Shown here piece after piece: positions 45,071-54,310 of a stretch of 64,000 bases of DNA. The notes under the pieces were generated by a model, which searched no databases, was not told the DNA's origin, and saw only the letters and a list, made by a program, of their open reading frames with translations. Position numbers and translations under genes: made by a program. Positions within the stretch are counted from its first letter, which is position 1. The number at the start of each line of letters is the position of its first letter. Source of the stretch: Promethearchaeota archaeon (GTDB taxonomy: Archaea; Asgardarchaeota; Lokiarchaeia; Sigyniarchaeales; SOKP01); NCBI GenBank assembly GCA_016839555.1, contig JAEOUA010000008.1, positions 248,001 to 312,000 on the forward strand, written 5' to 3'.

Positions 45071-45673
45071 ATGGACGATAATACTGAGAGAAAACAGAAT
45101 ATATTAAAAGTCAAGAATTTTGCTAAAAAAAATTCATTAGATGATGATATACACGGTTTTGAGCATGTTAAGCGAGTTTATAAATTATGTCTTGAAATTG
45201 GAAAAAAATATAATGCTAATTTATATATTTTAGAAATTGCGGCTCTGCTACATGATATAGGAAGAATTCATGAAAAAGAAAATATTTCAAAACAAAATCA
45301 TGCGGAATTATCAGCTCAAAAATGTTTAGAATTTTTTAAGAGAGAAGATCTAAACCTAGATCAAGAAGAACTCAATAATATTATTCATGCTATAAGAACG
45401 CATTCGTTTTCTAATAAAATAAGTCCGCAAACGTTAGAAGCCAAGATTTTATCAGATGCAGATAAGCTTGATGCTCTGGGCGCCATTGGATTATATCGAA
45501 CTATAGGATTTACAATTAAGAATAAAGGAGATTTGAAGGACGTCTTAAAACATTTAGAAGATAAGATTCTCGATTTAAGAACTCAGATGTATCTCAAAAT
45601 ATCTAAAAAAATAGCAGAAAAGCGCCATAAAATAATAAAGAAGTTTTATAAAGAGATTAAAACTCAATTTTAA
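45071..45673 (+). CDS. HD-domain phosphohydrolase
   Basis: 200 residues. Metal-binding HD motifs in order: HGFEHVKRV (first His), ALLHDIGRI (His-Asp), NHAEL and HAIRTHSF (His residues), and SDADKLDALG (Asp). This is the YedJ/COG1418-like HD fold acting on nucleotides or phosphate esters. Single gene, ATG start. Substrate unknown. Confidence 0.85.
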   Translation: MDDNTERKQNILKVKNFAKKNSLDDDIHGFEHVKRVYKLCLEIGKKYNANLYILEIAALLHDIGRIHEKENISKQNHAELSAQKCLEFFKREDLNLDQEELNNIIHAIRTHSFSNKISPQTLEAKILSDADKLDALGAIGLYRTIGFTIKNKGDLKDVLKHLEDKILDLRTQMYLKISKKIAEKRHKIIKKFYKEIKTQF

Positions 45674-45814
45674 AATTCTTGCGGTTTTAAATGTAATTAA
45701 GCCTGATAATTTATTAAACTGATTTAATATATGTACAGTACAGGATTAAATTTAGAAATAAATTTTAAATTTAGAATCTCATAAATTAAGAAGAAAAAAA
45801 TAGTAAATTTCTAT

Positions 45815-46546
45815 TTATTTACTTTTTAAGATGAGTCTTTTAAACCAATCTGGGAGTAAAAATCCTAAATAAAATTCAACTGCACTAGAGATCAATAAAA
45901 TACGAATCAATACTAAAAAAACAGGCCCTAAATCGATACCTGCGTCAAAAAGTACTCCTATTAAGAAAGAAATAAAAGCTAATAAAAGCAACTTCCCTTT
46001 TAATCTAATTTCCGGATCATCCGATTTTAGCGAATCGCGGGCAAATAAAAATCCAAGAATAACCACAGAAAAGTTTAGAAATAATAAATATATTAGAACA
46101 AAACTTGTATGCTCAGTGCTAAAAACTCCACTTCTGTACCCTATTAGGGAAAGATCTGTGAATAAAAAATAGAGAAAAAATATCTCAAAAGCAGCTCCAA
46201 TAATTGCATAAATAATAACTAAGACTTTTTGCTTATCCCTAAAAATCAGTTCCGTAATACCCCAAATATAAATAACGCTAATGAATGGTATAAAGAAGTT
46301 TCCAAGAAAAAAATATAATTCATCGCTAAATGATTGCCCAGTTAGGATAACATACGTAAAATTGAAACTACTAGGATACCATGGACATGCTAATCCCATC
46401 AATGCAATCCCTATTAGAAGAAGTGCTTTATGTTTATATTTAAAATACTTTATTAAAATTAATAAACCACTAATTGTGAATATCACAATTAAAAAAAGAC
46501 TCATAATTCCTTGTATAAATTCCTCAGGCGCAAGAATTATTACCAT
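45815..46546 (-). CDS. seven-span membrane protein, tandem paralogue A
   Basis: 243 residues with seven hydrophobic segments and short loops. Shared with paralogue B upstream: the loop FLGNFFIPF, the TM4 pattern IIGAAFEIFFLYFLFTD, and the cytosolic stretch DDPEIRLKGKLLLLAFISFL. No signal peptide; seven spans without known receptor motifs. An unknown Asgard membrane family is likely. Same strand as paralogue B and probably in its operon (60 bp apart). Confidence 0.65.
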   Translation of the reverse strand: MVIILAPEEFIQGIMSLFLIVIFTISGLLILIKYFKYKHKALLLIGIALMGLACPWYPSSFNFTYVILTGQSFSDELYFFLGNFFIPFISVIYIWGITELIFRDKQKVLVIIYAIIGAAFEIFFLYFLFTDLSLIGYRSGVFSTEHTSFVLIYLLFLNFSVVILGFLFARDSLKSDDPEIRLKGKLLLLAFISFLIGVLFDAGIDLGPVFLVLIRILLISSAVEFYLGFLLPDWFKRLILKSK

Positions 46547-46606
46547 TTTTTTATCACTTCAAATTATTGTATATGAAAACTTAATAGAATTTATGTATGT
46601 TTTTAT

Positions 46607-47317
46607 TTATTTTTTTAGAATTAAATTCTCTATAGCGGGGGGAAGTATATAACCTATATAAAAAAATATGGCACTCAAAACGAGCACTAATCGAGTAATT
46701 GGATTGGTTATAATGATATCAAACGCAGTTCCCAATAAAAAGGAAATAAAAGCAACAATTAAAAATTTGCCTTTTAATTTGACGCGAGGATCATTTGTTC
46801 TTAAAGAATTGATTGCGAAAATAATCCCTGTAAGAAATAATATAATTAAGGAAATGAATAAATAAATAATTACCAATACTGAAAAATTTACATCAACAGG
46901 ACCTTGCATTTTTCCAAGAAGCGTATAATCCGTAATTAGAAAATATAAAAAGAAGATCTCATAAATAACTGAGCAAATACTAAATACAATCGTAAAAATA
47001 TGCTTTTTTCCAAGATTTGTTAGATCTTCCATGGCTAGAAGCCAAAATAAAATAAATATCGGTATAAAAAAATTACCTATAAAAAGATAGGCTTGATCAC
47101 TTAAACCAATTCCATTAAAAAGTGCAACTATGAAAGAAACTGAGGATGACCACCATGGTTCACTTAATCCAATCCATGCTAGGCCAACATAGAGATAATT
47201 TAGATCCTCAAATTTTTTATACTTAATCATGATTAAAAATCCTACTATAACACAAATAATAACAAAAATAAGGCTAGAACTCCCATTTATGATTATTATC
47301 GGGTCTAACAAATTCAT
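46607..47317 (-). CDS. seven-span membrane protein, tandem paralogue B
   Basis: 236 residues, seven spans at about 15-34, 43-63, 75-97, 107-130, 141-165, 178-198 and 205-228. The same FIGNFFIPI, YEIFFLYFLITD and NDPRVKLKGKFLIVAFISFL blocks as paralogue A, so one arose from the other. It lies between paralogue A and the roadblock-HTH gene of the actin neighbourhood, same strand. A sensory or transport role cannot be decided. Confidence 0.65.
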   Translation of the reverse strand: MNLLDPIIIINGSSSLIFVIICVIVGFLIMIKYKKFEDLNYLYVGLAWIGLSEPWWSSSVSFIVALFNGIGLSDQAYLFIGNFFIPIFILFWLLAMEDLTNLGKKHIFTIVFSICSVIYEIFFLYFLITDYTLLGKMQGPVDVNFSVLVIIYLFISLIILFLTGIIFAINSLRTNDPRVKLKGKFLIVAFISFLLGTAFDIIITNPITRLVLVLSAIFFYIGYILPPAIENLILKK

Positions 47318-47406
47318 TACCTCAATATTTTTAGATATTGGTAAAAATTAGCTATTCAAAATATGAAACTTTTGATTTATAAACATTTCCAAAAAAAAAG
47401 CACATT

Positions 47407-48669
47407 TTATTTCTTAAGGTTCAAAACTAAATTTTTAAGAACCTCAAATTTTTCTTCTGATGCCCAAATTAAATAAATAACATTGTCTACTACTATTGCG
47501 ATTTCTTTAATAACTAAAATCCAATCCTCCCCAAGCTGTTTTGCTGTAGGACTTCCTTTCTTAAATTTTATGAAAATATTTGCTCCATAATAATTCTGAA
47601 TTTCTTCTTCCTCAAATTTAGTATATTCATCAAGATTTCCAATATCTTTTATTTTCTTCTTTTGCTTTAAATTTTTTATCTGTTCTCTAATTTTATCATA
47701 TACCAGAGCTAGTTTATCTTTAGCTCGAATTTCATCTGCAATTTTTTCTTCATACTCGAAAATAACGATACCAAAATCTTTTTCAAGTCCCATAAAGCCT
47801 AATACGTCAATATCAAACACATCTTTTCCAAAAGATTGTATCTGATCATAATACTGGGATTTTTCCAATCCTTCAATAAAATATTCTTCTATTAAAAATT
47901 GAAAGCTTTTTAAAATTTTGATTTCTTCTTCTTTTTCTTCTATAATTTTATTGACTAATTTATTAATCGGACGTGCAATATATATTTGTGTACCTTTAGG
48001 GGTTTTGGATCCCTTTTCAACCCAATTACTCTTTATAAGCCTATCTATTATACGATAAATGGTTGTACGCTTGATATCTAATTGTTTATTGAGATTTCCC
48101 ACAATATTTCCGTGAGAACCTTTCTCTAATAAAGTTAGATAAACTTTACTTTCTTCCAGGGTTAATCCAAATTTTTGAAGTCCTAATCGTCTTAAAATTC
48201 CCATGGTATCAAAGAGAAATTTTGGAGATATCTTTTGAAATTTCGTATCAGGTGAAAATATTATATTTGGGGCAATGAAAGGTTCACGAGAACTCATAGA
48301 ACTTAAAGAGCGACCTAAAGCTGTGAAAATTTTCATTAACTCCATAAAAACTTCTCCTTCCTTACAGATTATTTTACAAATTATCCCCATTCCCTGAACT
48401 CTATAACCAATAAGCCAATGATTTCTGCCTTTTGCTGCAAATCTTTCAGGCGTATTATTGAAAATTCTGTAATTTCCTTCCCCAATAGATAATAATTTTG
48501 GCTCTTTTTTTCCCCATTTAGAAAATATTTCTCGTAATTCTTTTTCGTTCGTGATATCCCATGTCTTAGTTTGATATGAAATTTTGTTTTCATTCTCAAA
48601 TATTGCAAGTGATATTATATTCGGGTTATCTTTTATTAAATCACTTATGACAGATTCATAACCCGTCAA
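47407..48669 (-). CDS. roadblock-like domain fused to TrmB-type HTH regulator
   Basis: 420 residues from TTG 48669. Residues about 1-115 look like a roadblock/longin-type sandwich (SLAIFENENKISYQTKTWDI, FAAKGRNHWLIGYRV, then a long amphipathic helix). Residues about 165-250 are a TrmB-like winged helix (GLTLEESKVYLTLLEKG, KRTTIYRIIDRLIKSNWVEK). The C-terminal 150 residues form another alpha/beta domain. The frame stays open for 22 codons further, to an ATA at 48733-48735 preceded by AAAGGA. That start would complete the first helix of the domain and bring the gene 13 bp from its upstream neighbour. Last gene of the actin set, probable transcription regulator. Confidence 0.7.
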   Translation of the reverse strand: MTGYESVISDLIKDNPNIISLAIFENENKISYQTKTWDITNEKELREIFSKWGKKEPKLLSIGEGNYRIFNNTPERFAAKGRNHWLIGYRVQGMGIICKIICKEGEVFMELMKIFTALGRSLSSMSSREPFIAPNIIFSPDTKFQKISPKFLFDTMGILRRLGLQKFGLTLEESKVYLTLLEKGSHGNIVGNLNKQLDIKRTTIYRIIDRLIKSNWVEKGSKTPKGTQIYIARPINKLVNKIIEEKEEEIKILKSFQFLIEEYFIEGLEKSQYYDQIQSFGKDVFDIDVLGFMGLEKDFGIVIFEYEEKIADEIRAKDKLALVYDKIREQIKNLKQKKKIKDIGNLDEYTKFEEEEIQNYYGANIFIKFKKGSPTAKQLGEDWILVIKEIAIVVDNVIYLIWASEEKFEVLKNLVLNLKK

Positions 48670-48748
48670 AGTATTAATCCCTTTTATTTTATTTTTGAGT
48701 ATATAATTTAATTCTAGTAATTTTTTTTCACTTATAACATTCCTTTAT

Positions 48749-48943
48749 TTAATATTTTTCTTTAAGTTTTTTTTTTAATTCATCTAAAAGTGTTTTAAAA
48801 TATTTTTTTGTTTTCATATCTAATAAATACGAAAAGGAATTATTCTGTTTAATAGAACTAAGTTCTCCTTTAAATTTTATTATTCCTTCGTCTAACACTA
48901 TACAAGGAATTCCTTTTAGTTCTTTTATTATTAAAATGCTCAT
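48749..48943 (-). CDS. GIPCIVLDE microprotein 1
   Basis: 64 residues, paralogous to the next gene upstream. N-terminal strand pair IKELKGIPCIVLDEGI, a variable middle, and a basic C-terminal helix LLDELKKKLKEKY. The shared GIPCIVLDE with its Cys is the hallmark. It is 6 bp after its paralogue, same strand, downstream of actin. Too short for a known fold; a beta-hairpin plus helix is likely. Function unknown. Confidence 0.6.
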   Translation of the reverse strand: MSILIIKELKGIPCIVLDEGIIKFKGELSSIKQNNSFSYLLDMKTKKYFKTLLDELKKKLKEKY

Positions 48944-48949
48944 TCCCTC

Positions 48950-49153
48950 TTATTTCTCCTTATTATTATTATCATCATCAAACCTTTTTTTCAACTCATT
49001 TAACACATCTTTTAAATTTTTTAAGTCATTTGAATTTTGAAAAAACATAAAATTATTTTTTTCCTTCCAATCTTGAAATTTTGAAAATTCTTTATCTATT
49101 TCTTCATCTAAAACAATACACGGAATACCTTCTACATATTTTATTCTTATCAT
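48950..49153 (-). CDS. GIPCIVLDE microprotein 2
   Basis: 67 residues. VEGIPCIVLDEEID at the N-terminus, an acidic middle with FQDWKEKNNFMFF, then the helix LKDVLNELKKRFDD. Clear paralogue of the 64-residue neighbour. It begins 118 bp after actin's stop. Being adjacent to actin on the same strand suggests, but does not prove, a role with it, for instance as a small actin-binding protein. Confidence 0.6.
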   Translation of the reverse strand: MIRIKYVEGIPCIVLDEEIDKEFSKFQDWKEKNNFMFFQNSNDLKNLKDVLNELKKRFDDDNNNKEK

Positions 49154-49271
49154 TTTAGACCTCTTTTTGGTATTTATCCTACTTTCAGATTTTTTATTTT
49201 GAATTAATAGATCTTATAAAAAAAAAGAATTTTGAATTAGATTTTTTCCTTAAAAACATGTGCTAAAGCGC

Positions 49272-50411
49272 TTAGAAGCATCTGTGAATGACTTGCGGCC
49301 CCAATTCTTTATATTCGCGTCTGGTAATCCACATACGATGGAAAGTCTTTAAAGAACTCAAGATTGAACCGCCAATCCACACAGAATACATTCTTTCAGG
49401 TGGAGCGATGATTTTTACATCGACGGATTCTGGAATTTGCTCTCTTATTTCCTTAGTCAATCGCTCTTTAATCCCAGGGAACATGGTAGAACCTCCAGAT
49501 AACACAATATTACTGTAGAGATCTCTCCGTAAATCGACATCACACTCATCTATCGCATTTACCACTAAATCGTCCATCGGTGGTAATTCTTTCCCAATAA
49601 CAGAAGGATTAAAGAGACACTCTGGGGCTAAAAATCGCTCAACTCCCACTTTAACGATCTCACCATCTGGAAGCATATATGCTTTTTCCATTCCCGCTAC
49701 TTTTTTTGAAAGTATCATTTCTTTTTCAGGATCTATTGCGATATAGCAGAGTTTCTCCTTAATATCGCGAACTATCTCGACTTCCGCCGTTGTGATCATT
49801 GGGATACCATTTTGCCTCAAAAGTCGCTTTAAATATTGTGTTACATCTCGTCCTGCAAGATCCACTCGTTCAATTGCATGGCCTAGAGCAAATCCTTCAA
49901 AGATCGGAACAATATGAGACACTCCATCCCCTATATCAATAACAACACCAGTTGCACGACCAGAAGCATATAAAGAGAGAACCGCTTGGGTTGCAACATA
50001 AAGTGCGGGTACATTAAAGGTCTCAAACATAATTTCCGTCATTTTCTCTCTATTAAATCGAGGATTTAAAGGCGCTTCGGTTAATAGAATTGGATGCTCA
50101 GAAGGATCAACCCTTAAATCTGTATAGAAGGTATAATGCCAAATCCGCTCCATCGCAGGCCAATCGTTAATAGTTCCATGAGTAATTGGGAAGTTTAAAT
50201 GCATAACACCTTTTAATTTCATCGCATCATCTCCTATATACCATTCTCTGCCATAATCTTGTAACTCTGGCATAATATTCCCATATTTAGGTCGCCCAGT
50301 AACTGTAGGAAACACGGAACGGGGTTGATCTTCACCAGCAAAACCGTTTTTAGTAATCCCTGTCCCATTGTCCAAAACAATTGCTTTATTAAAAATCTCA
50401 TTTTCAGCCAT
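49272..50411 (-). CDS. actin (lokiactin)
   Basis: 379 residues, the length of eukaryotic actin. Phosphate 1 loop DNGTGITKNGFAGED, connecting part FPTVTGRPK, the LLTEAPLNP segment, phosphate 2 loop VIDIGDGVSHIVPI, the adenosine region VLSGGSTMFPGI, and the C-terminal WITRREYKELGPQVIHRCF, which ends like actin (HRKCF). This is not an Arp or bacterial MreB/ParM. Lokiactins polymerise and bind profilin. The best-conserved sequence of the window and the strongest Asgard marker. Upstream, an operator-like palindrome lies 196 bp away. Confidence 0.97.
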   Translation of the reverse strand: MAENEIFNKAIVLDNGTGITKNGFAGEDQPRSVFPTVTGRPKYGNIMPELQDYGREWYIGDDAMKLKGVMHLNFPITHGTINDWPAMERIWHYTFYTDLRVDPSEHPILLTEAPLNPRFNREKMTEIMFETFNVPALYVATQAVLSLYASGRATGVVIDIGDGVSHIVPIFEGFALGHAIERVDLAGRDVTQYLKRLLRQNGIPMITTAEVEIVRDIKEKLCYIAIDPEKEMILSKKVAGMEKAYMLPDGEIVKVGVERFLAPECLFNPSVIGKELPPMDDLVVNAIDECDVDLRRDLYSNIVLSGGSTMFPGIKERLTKEIREQIPESVDVKIIAPPERMYSVWIGGSILSSLKTFHRMWITRREYKELGPQVIHRCF

Positions 50412-50606
50412 TTTTATTCCTCCACATATTTTATTTTTTTATATTTGTTTTTTAATATAGAAATCTTATCGAATTTCTATTAAATTCTGTTTATATGGCA
50501 AACGGAGTATGGAATAGGACATAATTTTGCATTAATCTCTATTCTTTCCGTTTGTTTTTTTCTATTTTTTCTTATGAATATAATGAAATTGATCCTATTT
50601 AAATGT

Positions 50607-50651
50607 TGTCACGATATGGTGACAATATAGTCTGGATATGGTGACAATATG
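50607..50651. promoter_or_regulatory. palindrome and direct repeat between actin and vapBC
   Basis: TGTCAC GATATG GTGACA (50607-50624) is a perfect 6-bp-arm palindrome. The 16-bp unit GATATGGTGACAATAT occurs at 50613-50628 and again at 50635-50650, 22 bp apart, two helical turns. It lies in the 389-bp divergent region, 196 bp before actin and 150 bp before vapB. A dimeric regulator, perhaps the VapB antitoxin, could bind. The rest of the gap is AT-rich promoter sequence. Confidence 0.6.
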
Positions 50652-50800
50652 ATAATACAATTGTTAATAATTTAATTGTAAGGAGAAAAATATTAATTTT
50701 TCAAATGAAATAAAAGTCAAAAGCTTTAAAAAAAGAAGTTCTTAAAATTATTTTATTGTAATACATTTATATATGTAATACTATTATTTATAATATAAAT

Positions 50801-51031
50801 ATGCCAACAATAAGTATAAGAATCGATCCTAAATTAAAAAGAAAGATGGATTCCTTTAAACATTTTAATTGGAGTGAAGTGATACGGCAAGCAATAAAAA
50901 ATAAAATAAATGCTGAAAGAGAAAAAAATTTAGCAAAAGCGGTTCTACTTAATGAACAAGTTCGTAAGAAAGCACCTAAAGATTTTAACACTACGGATAT
51001 AATTCGAATATTTCGGGAAGAACGCCATTAA
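50801..51031 (+). CDS. VapB-like ribbon-helix-helix antitoxin
   Basis: 76 residues. The N-terminal TISIRIDPKLKRKMDSF is the RHH strand and first helix (family: ISVRLPEELYEKL), then NWSEVIRQAIKNKI the second helix. The C-terminal 35 residues, basic and helical, should wrap the toxin. ATG start with a TATA-like region 20-30 bp before. It is 19 bp upstream of a PIN toxin on the same strand and near a palindrome that it may bind for autoregulation. Confidence 0.82.
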   Translation: MPTISIRIDPKLKRKMDSFKHFNWSEVIRQAIKNKINAEREKNLAKAVLLNEQVRKKAPKDFNTTDIIRIFREERH

Positions 51032-51050
51032 ATGAAAGGAGAAGAAAAAA

Positions 51051-51482
51051 ATGGAAATTATCCAGATAGTTGTTGATGCTAATGTTATTACAAAATGGTT
51101 TATTGAAGAGAAAAACTCAGATAAGGCAAATAAAATAAAGGAGAAATATATTAATGGAGAAATTGATATATTAGTATCACCATTATTATTTTTTGAAGTT
51201 CTTAATGCATTAAAATATAGTCAATTATTTGATAAAACAGAACTTAATTCTGTGGGAGAGAGCATAGAAAATTATGGATTTACAATTGTTACTATTCAAA
51301 AGGAGATTCGCAAACAAATGATTCACATTGCTGTTAATCATGAATTGTCAATATATGACGCATCTTATGTAGCTTTGTGTTTAGAAAATAATTGCATCTT
51401 ATATACAGCAGATAATAGGATTATTGAAAAGCTTCCAAATAAATTAAAACAATACGTAAAAAATTTGAGTGAATTTAAATAA
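51051..51482 (+). CDS. VapC-like PIN toxin
   Basis: 143 residues. Acidic residues of the PIN active site: VVDANVITKWF (Asp), SPLLFFEVLNALKY (Glu), SIYDASYVALCLE (Asp) and YTADNRIIEKL (Asp). They chelate Mg2+ for RNA cleavage. GGAG precedes the ATG. It pairs with the RHH antitoxin. Not closely similar to the PIN protein at 12691-13143, which lacks this upstream RHH partner. Confidence 0.85.
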   Translation: MEIIQIVVDANVITKWFIEEKNSDKANKIKEKYINGEIDILVSPLLFFEVLNALKYSQLFDKTELNSVGESIENYGFTIVTIQKEIRKQMIHIAVNHELSIYDASYVALCLENNCILYTADNRIIEKLPNKLKQYVKNLSEFK

Positions 51483-51739
51483 ACGGATAATTTAAAACCA
51501 TAAAAAGCTAAATTTTTTTTCATGATGGAAAGTTTTATTTAATAACATATTATTCCCATTATACTAATCGATTTTATTTTATCCTTATTCCCAACTTTTC
51601 TGTTAGTTAATATAACTTGTAGAAAATACAATAGAATTGAGAAAAAATCAAACTTTATTCGAAATTAAAAATTATTACTCATTTTTAAATAATAGAAAGA
51701 ATTCTATAAGGTATTAATTATTGAAATGTAAAATAAACA

Positions 51740-52993
51740 ATGAAGATGTCTTCTAATAAAGATTCCATACAATACCATTTATATATTTCCTTAATCGTGC
51801 TGGTAATTATAATTCTTTATATCTTATTTACAAGTATCTTATTTCCATCTGGTTTTAGAAAATATATCGTATATATCCAAATAGGTCCCTTTTCTCCGTA
51901 TTTTTTTACTATTGCCGCAATTTTTGCCATATTTGGAACTATGATATTATATCATAGTATAAAATTTGAACTGACCTCCCTTACCTTTATCATATGCGCG
52001 TTATTTTCCTCTGCTCTTTCTTATTTCTTTGGGTGGTTGAATTGGAATCCTGCTGGAGAAGTACCTAAAACAGGTTTATATGAGGCTCAAATTTTATTAT
52101 CTTCTATTGCTCTTTTCTTTCTTTTTCTTCATTTCGAGCTAAATGAAAGAGAATCTCCCAGAGCGTGGTTAACAAGTATTATATCCATTTGCCTCTTTCC
52201 CTTGTCTTTTAAAAATATATTTTCAATATTAAGTGGCATTTATGAATTTAATACAACCTTTGAATATTTTCTCGGGATCTTAGTTCAAATTGGAGCAATA
52301 GTAATATTTATAGCAAATTTCGTTATTGCTTTGAGAATATCGAAAGCTGTTTTTGTTCGCAACGAAGAATTAAGAAATCTCGGAGGAATCCAATTTGCAG
52401 GGTTATTTTTTCTATTCTTTCATGTGTTTTTCGAATTTAGTGAAGGGCTTATTAAAATTATAAATCCTAAATTTTCGGTTTTTAACACACCGATATTAGT
52501 TATAGCGATGCTTTTAATTAGCATACCATACTATAAAAAACCAGAGGTTTTATCATTTGTCTCCCCTAATGTTAAAGCGATTGGACTAGTAGATATAAAT
52601 GGAATCACCCATTATTTTAAGGCAACCTCAGAAGAATTTGAGGAAAGGCGTAATATCTCTGAAGAATTATTTGGAGGCCTTACTGTAGCATTCCAGAGTG
52701 TAGGAAAGGAAGTAGCGCAAGCCAAAAAGGGGGTTGATTCTTTGAAATTTGGGGATCGTGCGATTATTATTGAATATCTTAACCCCTTTTATTTTGTGGT
52801 AATAGCAGAACGGAGTTCCTATTTTCTTCATCTCGAAATGAAACAATATTTAAAAGATTTAAAAACTTATTATAAAGAATTTCCAGAATATGGTGAAGTA
52901 ATCTCGGAGGATATTATTAAACAATTAAATGAAAAGTTTTATCCAATGCCACCATATTATTTTGCAACAGAATCCAAAAATGAAAAAACATGA
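51740..52993 (+). CDS. multi-span membrane protein with cytosolic longin/roadblock-like tail
   Basis: 417 residues. About eight hydrophobic spans cover residues 14-270. The C-terminal 140 residues are soluble: strands KAIGLVDINGITHYFKA, then ISEELFGGLTVAFQSVGKEV, GDRAIIIEYLNPFYFVVIAE and a last amphipathic helix. This matches the C-terminal domain of the two TPR proteins at 55317 and 57901 (LIGGFLTALKQLS, and FFILGRSS). So it is a membrane-bound carrier of the same sensor-like module. Possibly a receptor that hands signals to the GTPase/TPR system downstream; that is inference. Confidence 0.7.
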   Translation: MKMSSNKDSIQYHLYISLIVLVIIILYILFTSILFPSGFRKYIVYIQIGPFSPYFFTIAAIFAIFGTMILYHSIKFELTSLTFIICALFSSALSYFFGWLNWNPAGEVPKTGLYEAQILLSSIALFFLFLHFELNERESPRAWLTSIISICLFPLSFKNIFSILSGIYEFNTTFEYFLGILVQIGAIVIFIANFVIALRISKAVFVRNEELRNLGGIQFAGLFFLFFHVFFEFSEGLIKIINPKFSVFNTPILVIAMLLISIPYYKKPEVLSFVSPNVKAIGLVDINGITHYFKATSEEFEERRNISEELFGGLTVAFQSVGKEVAQAKKGVDSLKFGDRAIIIEYLNPFYFVVIAERSSYFLHLEMKQYLKDLKTYYKEFPEYGEVISEDIIKQLNEKFYPMPPYYFATESKNEKT

Positions 52994-53195
52994 AGATATA
53001 TAACTCAAGAATTGTACCGCTAATTTGAAATAATTATTATCTAAGATTTTTAATGAGACGATTAAAGATGTAGCTAAATTTTTATTATTTATTATCTAAA
53101 CTAATAAGAAATATGATATAAATTATATTCAATATAATCATTTCATTTATATGATTTTCAAAGGTTATTAATAAATAGAATAATAATTTATCGTA

Positions 53196-54020
53196 ATGAA
53201 ACTAAAATATAGAATTAAACATTATTTAGTTAATAGCTTAGAGTTGTTTTTGAAAAACAAAGCTTTTATAGTGAATAAGGGATTAATAAAAGGTATCAAG
53301 ATTAAGGGAACACGTGGGTTTTATTATAGTAAATATATTTTCTTTTTAAATAAAGAGGAAAGTGCAGAAGAACTTTTTTTTCAGGAATTACCTTTAAAAA
53401 ATAAAATAGTATATGATATTGGAGCTCATATTGGAGTATTTACTATGTTCTTTTCTAAAAAAGTTGGAAGAAATGGGAAGGTAATAAGCTTTGAACCAAA
53501 CAAAAATTCGTTTAAAACTTTAAAAGAACATATAAAAATCAATAGAAAAGAACTCTACAATAATATTAAAATTTTTAATAAGGGTATTGGAAATAAAACT
53601 GAAACACGGAAATTAAAATTTTCACAACATTTTAGTGCTACCGGAAGTATAGTTAAGACAATTCAAAATAACTTGGCAAAAAGACATCCAAATTTAAAAG
53701 AAATGGATGTAAAAATAGATTCTTTAGATAATATTATAAAAAATTATAAAATCCCCGCACCAGATTTCATAAAAATTGATGTTGAAGGGATGGAATATTT
53801 TGTTCTAAAGGGAATGATTTCTACTATTATTAAAAATAAAAAACCATATTTGTATATTGAGGTACATAATGTTAATGGAGAAGAAAAATTAAAGAATATT
53901 AAGCGAATTTTCGATTTATTACAAAAATATAATTATAAAATTTTTCATATTGAATCAAAAGAATATTTAACCCATAAAAATTATGAGATTGGGAGCAGTG
54001 GTCATTTATACTGCATATAA
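53196..54020 (+). CDS. FkbM-family SAM-dependent methyltransferase
   Basis: 274 residues. Motif I VYDIGAHIGVFTMFFSKK, then VISFEPNKNSFKTLKEH (Glu binds ribose), and FIKIDVEGMEYFVLKG with the family-specific Asp-Val-Glu-Gly. FkbM enzymes O-methylate sugars or other small molecules, often on cell-surface glycans. Single gene within the signalling cluster, no sugar genes nearby. Very lysine-rich. Confidence 0.85.
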   Translation: MKLKYRIKHYLVNSLELFLKNKAFIVNKGLIKGIKIKGTRGFYYSKYIFFLNKEESAEELFFQELPLKNKIVYDIGAHIGVFTMFFSKKVGRNGKVISFEPNKNSFKTLKEHIKINRKELYNNIKIFNKGIGNKTETRKLKFSQHFSATGSIVKTIQNNLAKRHPNLKEMDVKIDSLDNIIKNYKIPAPDFIKIDVEGMEYFVLKGMISTIIKNKKPYLYIEVHNVNGEEKLKNIKRIFDLLQKYNYKIFHIESKEYLTHKNYEIGSSGHLYCI

Positions 54021-54310
54021 TTGATAATCATCATGATAATTATTAATTCTTTAAAAAAATATTAATATAATCATACTTTTTATAGATATTACCAATAAAA
54101 AAGAGAATTTAATTAAGTGGATGAGTGAAATTTTAGATTTATAAAGCTATCTTCTATAAAATTATTAAAAGCATTGAGTTGGAGTTTTAATAATATTTAT
54201 TAAAATTAATATTTTTTATGAATTTAGAATAGGAGGTATCTAAATTATTCTAAAATTAATATCTATACTATAAGATTATATCAAAAATAAGAGGAGGGTT
54301 TTATAATTAT

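Noticed and set aside
49288..49518. ORF antisense to actin
   Set aside because: It mirrors the conserved actin codons on the other strand; no ribosome site or independent pattern.
50607..50651. Short repeats as the start of a CRISPR array
   Set aside because: Only two 16-bp units with a 6-bp gap and a palindrome; no further repeats and no cas genes in the window.
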